64,000 nt of DNA from Sphingobium sp. CECT 9361 (lineage in GTDB: Bacteria > Pseudomonadota > Alphaproteobacteria > Sphingomonadales > Sphingomonadaceae): contig NZ_CAKKNC010000007.1 in assembly GCF_918741285.1 (NCBI RefSeq), positions 1 through 64,000 on the forward strand, written 5' to 3'. Both the position numbers and the translations under genes were made by a program. How positions within the stretch are numbered: position 1 is the stretch's first letter; each line of letters starts with the position of its first letter. This document shows, piece after piece, positions 48,001-55,934 of this stretch. The notes under the pieces were generated by a model. That model ran no database searches, was not told the origin of the DNA, and saw only the letters and a list, made by a program, of their open reading frames with translations.

Positions 48001-48042
48001 CAGAGCGGGCTGCCTTTCGATTTCGGAAGGCAGCCCGCTCTG
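48001..48042 (+). terminator. Strong terminator-like hairpin after atpC
   Basis: CAGAGCGGGCTGCCTT (48001-48016) is perfectly complementary to 48027-48042, a 16-bp stem around a 10-nt loop. The downstream T run is weak (TGTTGG), so termination may depend on the stem. It lies 26 bp after the atpC stop. Confidence 0.85.
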
Positions 48043-48092
48043 TGTTGGCATATGTTCACCAACTTGGTACTGATGCGGTATTCAGCCGTGTT

Positions 48093-48164
48093 CCCCGGCG
48101 AAGGCCGGGGTCCAGAGTTGCGAAGTCCAACCTGTGCCGCCCTGCCCCCCGGCCTTCGCCGGGG
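48093..48164. repeat. Inverted pair of REP palindromes
   Basis: CCCCGGCGAAGGCCGGGG (48093-48110) and its reverse complement (48147-48164) form a head-to-head pair. Each is itself a near-palindrome. This is typical of paired REP elements. It lies between atpC and the membrane-protein gene. Confidence 0.8.
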
Positions 48165-48204
48165 AGCGCGGTTCTAAACCTCGACGCTTTCGCCATCACG
48201 CAGT

Positions 48205-49743
48205 ATGGCCACTGCAGAGGGAACCATAGCCATTACGTTATCACGATCCATCAAGCCCAGCGGCACGGGATGCGTATCCCTGCGCCACCTGCTCGCCACG
48301 CTCACCCTGTGGCTTGGCGGCAGTCAGCTTCTCCTATGGCGTTTTCTCGATATCGCGCCGTTGTGGGCCTATGCATTGGGGCTGAGCGGCCTGATCGCGC
48401 TGTGTTTTACAATCATCCGCCTTGTCCCTGACACGCCGGATAGCCGCATCGGCATTCGCCTCATCAGCATATGCCTGCTCGTCGCTTTCCTGCTGATGTT
48501 GCTCGGCGGACAGGGACGGTTCCTGTACGCGAATATCGACTGGCAGGTGCGCTATGCGGTCCTGCGCGATATGGCGATCAACCCTTGGCCGTTCGTCTAT
48601 ACCGCCCGGGCCACTCCCGATGTCTTGCGCGCGCCGATCGGAATGTTTCTGGCACCGGCGCTGGCGTTCAAGGCGCTAAGTCCGCGCGCTGGCGATATTG
48701 CGCTGTTGATACAAAACAGTGCGTTGCTCGGCGTGATACTGGCCATCGCATCCCGGCTGTTTGGCAGCACGCGGGCACGCGTCTGGGGGCTGTTGATCTT
48801 CCTCGCCTTTAGCGGGCTGGACGCAGCGGGGAGCCTGTTCGTTCATGGCGCGCTGAGCGATCATCTCGAAAACTGGGCACAGATCCAGTATTCTTCGATG
48901 ATCACGCTAGCTTTCTGGGTGCCGCATCACGCAATGACAGCATGGATCGGCGCGATACTGTTCCTGTTATGGCGAACGGAGCGGCTACCGCTGTCAGTCT
49001 TTCTGGCGATACTGCCGCTTACCTTGCTCTGGTCGCCTTTCGGAGTGCTTGGCACCCTGCCCTTTGTGGCGCTTGCGGGCTTTGAGACGCTGATCCAGCG
49101 GCGCCTAAGAGTCAGCGATATTGCCCTGCCGGCGTTAGCCTTACTTCTTTGCGTTCCCGGCCTGCTTTATTTGAGCGCGGCGGGTGACGATGTCGGCATC
49201 CGCATCTATGCGCCGGGGACACTGCGATACGGCATCTTCCATTTGTTCGAGACAGTACCGTATCTCGTGCCGGTGGCTTTTCTGGGGCGCGGGACCCGGT
49301 TTGGATGGCCGGTGTTTGCGCTTGTCACCGCATGTCTTCTGTTGATGCCCTTTTTACAGATCGGCTGGTCGATTGATTTTATGATGCGCGCGTCCGTGCC
49401 TGCGCTGACAATTCTGATGGTCATGGTTGCGGATGCGGTGACGCCGGGAGACCTCGGAGCGCCTGCGCCTATACGCTATTGGTTGCTGTTCGCGCTCATC
49501 ATCGGCAGCATAACCGGCCAGCATGAAATCCGCCGCGCGTTGACCCAGCCGCCCGCCCCGGAGGTGCGCTGCACCTTTTGGAAGGCGTGGGACCAAAGCT
49601 TTGCCGATTTCCCTAAAGGCTCCTATCTGGCACCGCTGTCGGCCATGCCTGCCGCCGTTAGCCCCCGCCATCCTGCGCGGGCAAGCGCCATCGAGCCGGA
49701 CCGCTGCTGGACTGGCGACTGGTATCGGCAAGCCGGAAAGTGA
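48205..49743 (+). CDS. Polytopic membrane protein of unknown function
   Basis: A 512-residue protein with roughly ten to twelve hydrophobic segments spread from residue 28 to about 440, with a soluble, Pro/Ala-rich C-terminal tail after that. The loop after the first helices contains IDWQVRYAVLRDM. The topology resembles GT-C glycosyltransferases or O-antigen-type membrane proteins, and it lies tail-to-tail with a methyltransferase and GtrB-like glycosyltransferase gene pair. I do not recognise a named family, so the glycan role is inferred from neighbours. Confidence 0.8.
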   Translation: MATAEGTIAITLSRSIKPSGTGCVSLRHLLATLTLWLGGSQLLLWRFLDIAPLWAYALGLSGLIALCFTIIRLVPDTPDSRIGIRLISICLLVAFLLMLLGGQGRFLYANIDWQVRYAVLRDMAINPWPFVYTARATPDVLRAPIGMFLAPALAFKALSPRAGDIALLIQNSALLGVILAIASRLFGSTRARVWGLLIFLAFSGLDAAGSLFVHGALSDHLENWAQIQYSSMITLAFWVPHHAMTAWIGAILFLLWRTERLPLSVFLAILPLTLLWSPFGVLGTLPFVALAGFETLIQRRLRVSDIALPALALLLCVPGLLYLSAAGDDVGIRIYAPGTLRYGIFHLFETVPYLVPVAFLGRGTRFGWPVFALVTACLLLMPFLQIGWSIDFMMRASVPALTILMVMVADAVTPGDLGAPAPIRYWLLFALIIGSITGQHEIRRALTQPPAPEVRCTFWKAWDQSFADFPKGSYLAPLSAMPAAVSPRHPARASAIEPDRCWTGDWYRQAGK

Positions 49744-49744
49744 T

Positions 49745-50470
49745 TTAGCGGCTCAAGACCGCATAAAGCGACAGGCCGATCGGAAAGCGAATATGATCGA
49801 CGATGTGTCGCTCTGCTGCGAACACCGTCTGCAGCAGAGCGTTGACCGGCGCGGAGGGGCGGACGTCCAATGCAGCCTTGCTCTTGGTTAGCTGATGCGC
49901 GACGCGCTGCATGACCGCCAGCGGGAATAGCAGGCTGTTGAAATAACCTATCGCCTGCACCTTCAGTCCTGCCTGCACAGCGACCTCGCCTAGACCGTCG
50001 CGCGTGTAGCGGCGCTTATGGTGATGCAACGTATCGTGGTCGGACCATAGCCATGGCACCGCGGGCACCGTCACCAGCATCCGCCCATCCGCACGCAAGC
50101 GTCCACCCAGCGATTTCAGGGATGCAGTATCGTCGTCGATATGCTCCAGAACGTCGAGCAAGGCGATCAGATCATAGGCCTTCTCGCCAAAGCCGATCTG
50201 TCCCGGCAAAGCGCCTGCATCGATGCTCCCGATGCCCCGCCCCGCTGCCAGTGCACGCGCATCGGCATCATATTCGAAAGCGTCCAGCGCCCCATAGGAC
50301 GCCAGCATCGCGAGATTACCGCCGGTGCCGCATCCTGCCTCCAGAATGGCTGCACCCTCACCGAGCGGCACATGCTTTTCGATGAGATGTGCGATGATGG
50401 CGCGGCGGGCGACGAACCACCAGTGGTCCGTCTCTTGCGCGCTCATGCTCGAATAGGCTGCGCGATCCAT
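49745..50470 (-). CDS. Class I SAM-dependent methyltransferase
   Basis: A 241-residue methyltransferase with motif I AAILEAGCGTGGNLAML near residue 41, an acidic residue in FEYDADA, and the LLDVLEHIDDD motif. The mid DHDTLHHHKRRYTRDGL and the C-terminal hydrophobic stretches suit lipid- or sugar-type substrates. Its start lies 28 nt inside the end of the upstream glycosyltransferase gene, so the two are coupled. Substrate unknown. Confidence 0.9.
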   Translation of the reverse strand: MDRAAYSSMSAQETDHWWFVARRAIIAHLIEKHVPLGEGAAILEAGCGTGGNLAMLASYGALDAFEYDADARALAAGRGIGSIDAGALPGQIGFGEKAYDLIALLDVLEHIDDDTASLKSLGGRLRADGRMLVTVPAVPWLWSDHDTLHHHKRRYTRDGLGEVAVQAGLKVQAIGYFNSLLFPLAVMQRVAHQLTKSKAALDVRPSAPVNALLQTVFAAERHIVDHIRFPIGLSLYAVLSR

Positions 50471-51471
50471 TCGCTGTCCTCCAGGTGATTTTCAGCCGTG
50501 CCGACAGCGTCGTTTTCATCGCTGCCCACATCTTCCGCCACTACATAAAGCGGCCTGTTGCGCACTTCCTGCGCCACTCGACCCAAATATTCGCCGATGA
50601 TGCCAAGGCTCATCAGGTTGAGCCCACCCAGCATCAATACCGCCACCATGATCGATGCATAGCCCGGCGTGTCGATGCCCGTCGTTACGGTCTTGACGAC
50701 CAGCGCGATGGCATAGCCAAAGGCCAGCAGCGCAATCATGCCGCCCAGATAGGACCACACACGCAACGGCATGGTGGTCGAGGAGGTCACGCCATCCAGC
50801 GCCAACCCCCACAGCTTGCGGAGCCGCCATTTGGTTTCACCCGCGCCGCGTGCCTCGCGTTCGTAATCGACCGTCGCCACGCGAAAGCCGACCCATGAAA
50901 AAAGACCTTTGTTGAACCGCGCCTGTTCGCTCAACTGCTTGACGGCATCGACGGCCTGACGATCCAGCAGGCGGAAATCGCCGACATTCTCTGGAATAGG
51001 ATAGTCCGCGAGGCGATTGAGGATGCGGTAAAAGCAATGCGCACTCCACCGTTTGAAACGGCTGTCGCTCGATCGATCGACGCGGCGGGCGTTGACTACC
51101 TGCGCCCCACCCAGCCAGAGCCGCACCATCTGGGCGATGACTTCGGGTGGATCCTGCAAATCGACGTCGATGGGGATGACCGCATCGCCGCGCGCGCGAT
51201 TGATGCCCGCCGCAAGCGCCGCTTCCTTTCCGAAATTGCGCGACAGAGCGACGTAACGCACGTCAGCATTCATGCGCGCCAGTATCCCCAGGATATCGCG
51301 GGTGCGATCCGTACTGCCATCGTCGACAAACAGATATTCCGCGCCAGCATCCGGCCCGATGAGCGCCAGAGCATCGCGCACAGCCGGACGCGCCCTGTCA
51401 AGGAACAGGGAGATCGATTCCTGTTCATTGAGCACAGGGATGACGATCGACAAGGCTATTCGCGCGGCCAT
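50443..51471 (-). CDS. GtrB/DPM1-like GT2 glycosyltransferase
   Basis: A family 2 glycosyltransferase of 342 residues, likely moving a sugar from a nucleotide donor to a polyprenyl phosphate. The N-terminus SIVIPVLNEQESI, LFVDDGSTDRT, and the aspartates of PIDVDLQDPP form the active site. KGLFSWVGF follows, and two C-terminal membrane helices (about 233-253 and 269-290) match GtrB. SD AGGAAG precedes the ATG at 51471. The operon with a methyltransferase suggests glycan or glycolipid tailoring. No GtrA flippase gene is adjacent. Confidence 0.92.
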   Translation of the reverse strand: MAARIALSIVIPVLNEQESISLFLDRARPAVRDALALIGPDAGAEYLFVDDGSTDRTRDILGILARMNADVRYVALSRNFGKEAALAAGINRARGDAVIPIDVDLQDPPEVIAQMVRLWLGGAQVVNARRVDRSSDSRFKRWSAHCFYRILNRLADYPIPENVGDFRLLDRQAVDAVKQLSEQARFNKGLFSWVGFRVATVDYEREARGAGETKWRLRKLWGLALDGVTSSTTMPLRVWSYLGGMIALLAFGYAIALVVKTVTTGIDTPGYASIMVAVLMLGGLNLMSLGIIGEYLGRVAQEVRNRPLYVVAEDVGSDENDAVGTAENHLEDSEWIAQPIRA

Positions 51472-51534
51472 GCGGCTTCCTGAAAATGAACGCTCGCCGT
51501 GATCGGAGAACGTGAGCCTGCACCATGATAAAAA

Positions 51535-51542
51535 ATGGTTAA
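51535..51542. promoter_or_regulatory. Candidate CtrA half-site
   Basis: The minus strand reads TTAACCAT, a half-site of the cell-cycle regulator CtrA in other alphaproteobacteria. It lies in the 215-bp spacer between the glycosyltransferase and cpaF, so it could affect the pilus gene. A single half-site is weak evidence. Confidence 0.3.
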
Positions 51543-51686
51543 CGATTGGTAAGCGCGCGCCGGCTGTGCACCGCCCCCTCCTCCCATTAGCCTTTTGTCA
51601 AAGTTTCCAATCTATTCACCAGTCTCAGCCATCATGTGTTGGGGTGGCCATAACAAAACCCGATAGAATTTCGTTGTGGGAACATC

Positions 51687-53216
51687 ATGAGCGCATTTGG
51701 ACGGAAAAACGGACCCAGCGGAGCAAAGCCCGGCTTTGGCGTTGCGCGACCGATGCAGCACACCCCCGGTGCCAACCGCGAACCGGACGTGCGCGGCGGC
51801 GATCAGTTCCCGCCCATCGATCCTGCAGCCATTGCCGCGGCCGCCGATCCGCTTTCCGCAGCATCTCCGCAGGAAATGCGCAATGCAGAAGCGCTGGCGC
51901 GCCTTTCCGACCGGGCCAATCAGGAACATGCCCCGCAGGAGCAGGCACAGGGTTTCGAAGCGTCGGTACACAAGATCAAGGAACAGGTGCTGCCACGCCT
52001 GTTGGAGCGCGTCGATCCCGAGGCGGCGGCAACGCTGTCGAAGGACGAACTGGCCGAAGAGTTTCGCCCGATCATCATGGAAGTGCTGGCCGAGCTGAAA
52101 CTGACGCTCAACCGGCGCGAACAATTCGCGCTGGAAAAGGTGCTGGTTGACGAGCTGCTCGGTCTGGGGCCGCTCGAAGAGTTGCTGAACGATCCTGACA
52201 TCACCGACATCATGGTCAACGGACCGCTGCAGACCTACATCGAAAAGAAGGGCAAGCTGACCATTGCCCCGATCCAGTTCCGTGACGAAGAGCATCTGTT
52301 CCAGATCGCACAGCGTATCGTGAACAAGGTCGGCCGTCGCGTCGATCAGACCACGCCGCTTGCCGACGCCCGCCTTCCCGACGGTTCGCGCGTCAACGTC
52401 ATCGTACCGCCGCTCAGCCTCAAAGGCACGGCGATCTCCATTCGTAAGTTTTCCGCCAAGCCGATCACGCTCGACAATCTCGCCAACTGGGGCGCGATGA
52501 GCCAGAAGATGTGCACCGCGCTGAAAATCGCCGGGGCGTGCCGGTTCAACATCGTCATTTCGGGCGGTACGGGTTCGGGCAAGACCACGATGCTCAATGC
52601 CCTGTCGAAGATGATCGATCCGGGCGAGCGCGTGCTGACGATCGAAGACGCGGCCGAATTGCGCTTGCAGCAGCCGCACTGGCTTCCGCTGGAAACGCGG
52701 CCCGCCAACCTGGAAGGGCAAGGCGCGATCACCATCGGCGATCTCGTCAAGAACGCTCTGCGTATGCGCCCGGATCGCATCATCCTGGGCGAAATTCGTG
52801 GCGCGGAATGTTTCGATCTGCTCGCCGCGATGAACACCGGCCATGACGGCTCCATGTGTACGCTCCATAGCAACAGCCCGCGCGAATGCCTGGGCCGTAT
52901 GGAAAACATGATCCTGATGGGCGACATCAAGATCCCCAAGGAAGCCATTTCCAAGCAGATTGCCGACTCGGTCGATCTGATCGTGCAGGTAAAGCGTCTG
53001 CGCGACGGTTCGCGCCGCGTGACCAACGTCACCGAAGTGATCGGTATGGAAGGCGACGTCATCGTCACGCAGGAACTGTTCAAGTTCGAATATATTTCCG
53101 AGGACGAGAACGGCAAGATCATCGGCGAGTATCGCGGCATGGGCCTTCGCCCCTACACGCTGGAAAAGGCCCGCGGCTTCGGCTTCGACCAGCCGTTTCT
53201 GGAAGCCTGCCTGTAA
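51687..53216 (+). CDS. cpaF: CpaF/TadA-type secretion ATPase
   Basis: Powers assembly of Flp/Tad pili. The 509-residue protein has an N-terminal Pro/Ala-rich part, a helical N-domain, Walker A GGTGSGKT (293-300), the Asp box RMRPDRIILGEIRG and the His box TGHDGSMCTLHSNSPRE. Other tad genes (cpaB, cpaC, cpaE, tadB, tadC) are not in the window, which is unusual, since cpaF normally sits inside the locus. It may be an extra copy or serve a locus elsewhere. Confidence 0.94.
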   Translation: MSAFGRKNGPSGAKPGFGVARPMQHTPGANREPDVRGGDQFPPIDPAAIAAAADPLSAASPQEMRNAEALARLSDRANQEHAPQEQAQGFEASVHKIKEQVLPRLLERVDPEAAATLSKDELAEEFRPIIMEVLAELKLTLNRREQFALEKVLVDELLGLGPLEELLNDPDITDIMVNGPLQTYIEKKGKLTIAPIQFRDEEHLFQIAQRIVNKVGRRVDQTTPLADARLPDGSRVNVIVPPLSLKGTAISIRKFSAKPITLDNLANWGAMSQKMCTALKIAGACRFNIVISGGTGSGKTTMLNALSKMIDPGERVLTIEDAAELRLQQPHWLPLETRPANLEGQGAITIGDLVKNALRMRPDRIILGEIRGAECFDLLAAMNTGHDGSMCTLHSNSPRECLGRMENMILMGDIKIPKEAISKQIADSVDLIVQVKRLRDGSRRVTNVTEVIGMEGDVIVTQELFKFEYISEDENGKIIGEYRGMGLRPYTLEKARGFGFDQPFLEACL

Positions 53217-53360
53217 TCGGGAGCCGCATATCACAGGCGCGCATGGCGGCGACGTTGTGTGTCGCCGCCATTCAGGCCATTCGAGATAATTCTTACCCCG
53301 TAGGGCAAGGCATCGGTTTATGACCCAATGCTTGCGCTCAAACGGAGCGATAGCTTTTTT

Positions 53361-55415
53361 CTAGAACTTCAGCGTTGCGCCGACGCGCAGGGTAAACGGT
53401 TCGACCACTCGGCTCAGGCGGCCGGCGGTAGGTGCAGCATCGAAACCCGGAATGTAGGACTCGTAATAATAGGCGATGTCCTTGTCTCCGCTGCCCAGGA
53501 TATTCACTGCTTCGGCATAAAGTTCGACCGGACCCAATTGGCGCGCACCTCGTACGTTGACGATATTGCTGCCTTTGTCACGGACGCTGTTGTCCTCCGT
53601 GAGCGGTGAAGGACCCAGATGACGTAAGCGAGCGGAGAATTTCCACTGTCCGGGCAATAGCGAGATGCCCAACGACGCCGCATTTTCAAATGCGTTGGGA
53701 ATATAGTTACCGTCACCGTACCGCGAATGACTGCCGGTATAGGTGCCGTCGATGGCCACCCACGCCGCCGGCCGCCAGAAAGCGACCAGCTCATAGCCGT
53801 GGCGTGTGCTCGCTCCGGTCGGCTCCACTGCGTTGGAATCTCCGACGAACTTAAGTTCGCTGCCGACATTGAGCCACCAATAGGTGCCGGTCAGGGTGAG
53901 GTTGCCAAGCTTGAGGCGGGCGCCGACCTCCTTGCCGGTGCCAGGAACCAACACCGGCACCGGTGTTGCGGTGACAGCGCCGCGCACATCGTTGGAGTGG
54001 AAGCCGCGCCCCCAGTTGCCATATAATTCGAGATTGGGCATCGCTTCCCACGCGAGGGAAATTTTGGGTGACACGATGGTGTCCGTCCCTGTGCCTTCGC
54101 CAAGTGCCACGGCCGGCGCATCCTTCGCGTGAACGCTGTAGCCGAAGCGGTCGGCGCGCAATCCGCCGATAACGCGCACACCGGGCACAACAGTCCACGC
54201 CGCTTCGCCATAAAGGCCAAGCGAGGATTGCGTTACGCGATAAGCGCCAAGGCTCTCAGCAAAAACGCGATCGATAGTGTGATAGACGCCGACATTACCG
54301 ATCTTGTCCAAATGCGCCTCGCCGCCGAAAGTCAGCTTCAGGCTGTCCGAAAGATCGAAGCGCTTCTCGGCCCGCGCCTGGATAACCCAGCGCCGGTCGA
54401 ATTGGCGGATTTGGGCACTGCTCCCGTCCGCATTGGCGTAGGTGGGATTGGAGAACATCCACCAATTATAATATTGTGCGGAGACATTGGCCTTGAAACT
54501 GTCGCCGGAGAGTTGGGCGTTGCCGATGAAGCGTGTGGTCATGCCCTTCGCGGTCGGGTCAGGCGCGCAATAGACATCCGCGCAGACGGCCGAACCCACG
54601 ATGCGCTCGGGGATTTGCTCAGTCGGTTTCCAGGTCGCATGATATCCATGCAGGGTTAGAGCAAGGTTCAGATTACCGACTGGCTGCGAATATTTCGCGA
54701 AGCCTGCAAAATGACGCAGCTTTTCTGCCTGCTCCCAAGGGCCGTCATAGATTTTGGTCTGACCCGCAAGGGTTAGCGCACCCTGGCCAATAGGTACCGT
54801 TCCCCCGGCGGCGAGACGCCCCCAACCATAAGAGCCGCCCTCAGCGGAGACCCATGGCCTGTCGAACATGTTCACGGTCGAAAGATAAGCGGCGCCTGCC
54901 AGCGCGAAATCGCCGCCATCGGCGCGATACGGGCCTTTGCGAAAATCCTCGCGATCGATAATCTCCGGGATAAGCCCATTGAGATCGAGATAGCCTTGGC
55001 CATGCCCATGTGTGCGCATGTTCATCTGCACACCATCGATATAGGTGGTGAAATCAGAGCCATGATCGAGGTTAAAGCCGCGCAGGAAATATTGATTGGC
55101 CTTGCCGCTTCCGGAGTGCTGGGCGGCGATGAGCCCCGGCACGGCCTCGAGCAGTTCTGCAACCTTGAGTAATGGGCGCACGAGCAGATCATGTCCGCTG
55201 AAGCTGCCTTCGCTCGCTGCGCTGGCGACGCCAATCTTATCCTCTCCTCGTCCGAATACCACTATGTCATTTGCGCTGGCTTCGGCTTCGGCCGGCGTTG
55301 CTTCGGCGGGGATGGGCTGATTGGCTGGCTGTGCGGTTGCTTGAGAGGAGACACTGCAGGCAAGAGCAATATATACCGACCAACGGACGGTACGACGCAC
55401 AGTTCGATTTTGCAT
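53361..55415 (-). CDS. TonB-dependent outer-membrane receptor
   Basis: A 684-residue TonB receptor with signal peptide (about 1-28, ending ATA), a plug domain (NDIVVFGRGEDK then LLEAVPGLIAAQHSGSGKANQYFLRGFN) and a C-terminal beta-barrel ending in LRVGATLKF with terminal Phe. The HGHGQGYLDLNGLIPEII segment resembles receptors taking up metal complexes or unknown organics. SD AGAGGG precedes the ATG. It is divergent from a second receptor. Ligand not known. Confidence 0.92.
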   Translation of the reverse strand: MQNRTVRRTVRWSVYIALACSVSSQATAQPANQPIPAEATPAEAEASANDIVVFGRGEDKIGVASAASEGSFSGHDLLVRPLLKVAELLEAVPGLIAAQHSGSGKANQYFLRGFNLDHGSDFTTYIDGVQMNMRTHGHGQGYLDLNGLIPEIIDREDFRKGPYRADGGDFALAGAAYLSTVNMFDRPWVSAEGGSYGWGRLAAGGTVPIGQGALTLAGQTKIYDGPWEQAEKLRHFAGFAKYSQPVGNLNLALTLHGYHATWKPTEQIPERIVGSAVCADVYCAPDPTAKGMTTRFIGNAQLSGDSFKANVSAQYYNWWMFSNPTYANADGSSAQIRQFDRRWVIQARAEKRFDLSDSLKLTFGGEAHLDKIGNVGVYHTIDRVFAESLGAYRVTQSSLGLYGEAAWTVVPGVRVIGGLRADRFGYSVHAKDAPAVALGEGTGTDTIVSPKISLAWEAMPNLELYGNWGRGFHSNDVRGAVTATPVPVLVPGTGKEVGARLKLGNLTLTGTYWWLNVGSELKFVGDSNAVEPTGASTRHGYELVAFWRPAAWVAIDGTYTGSHSRYGDGNYIPNAFENAASLGISLLPGQWKFSARLRHLGPSPLTEDNSVRDKGSNIVNVRGARQLGPVELYAEAVNILGSGDKDIAYYYESYIPGFDAAPTAGRLSRVVEPFTLRVGATLKF

Positions 55416-55934
55416 GAATAGAGCCCTCTGATTACCTTATGTCTTTGAGCCTTGGGGTAAGCTCTCGCGGTACTGGAACAAGTTACGAACGGTCCGATTT
55501 CTGCCTGAAATGGTTACACCAACGTTCGTAGCGATTGATTTTAGAGACAATTTTTCCGCCAGCCGTGAGGTTCGATGTCGGTGTGCGACATCGGTCAAGG
55601 TCGGTTCGGCCAACACGCCGAGCGGGAATGACCGCTGTCGGATGGAACCTTCTAACAGCCATGCCCGGATAGGGTTGCTCGTCTTCAGCTGAGCATCCGG
55701 TGCTCACCCCGTCTTGTGGATATGAAATAGGCGGATTTGCCCATCGCCCCTCCTGCTCTTTGCACAATGCCAAACCCCTCATCGCGCACATAATATAGCG
55801 AATAATCGTATTATGAGAAATTATTATTACTTTTGCTTGTTTTTTTAAAAATTATGCGCATCATACTCATGTGGGCAGGACAACCGGATGGAAAGCCGCC
55901 GCCTTCGTTCACTTCAAATCTTGGGGGGCCGGGA
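55416..55934. other. Gap between divergent TonB receptors with AT-rich palindrome
   Basis: No gene is supported. GC content falls around 55790-55860. ATAAT-CGT-ATTAT (55802-55814) is a perfect short palindrome in this AT-rich stretch, a possible operator near the promoter of the plus-strand receptor. The 103-codon minus-strand frame at 55483-55791 has no family likeness. Confidence 0.45.

Noticed and set aside
51612..53234. 540-codon minus-strand frame antisense to cpaF
   Set aside because: It mirrors cpaF and contains no motifs.
55483..55791. 103-codon minus-strand frame between the TonB receptors
   Set aside because: No family likeness, and it occupies the promoter region of the divergent receptor genes.
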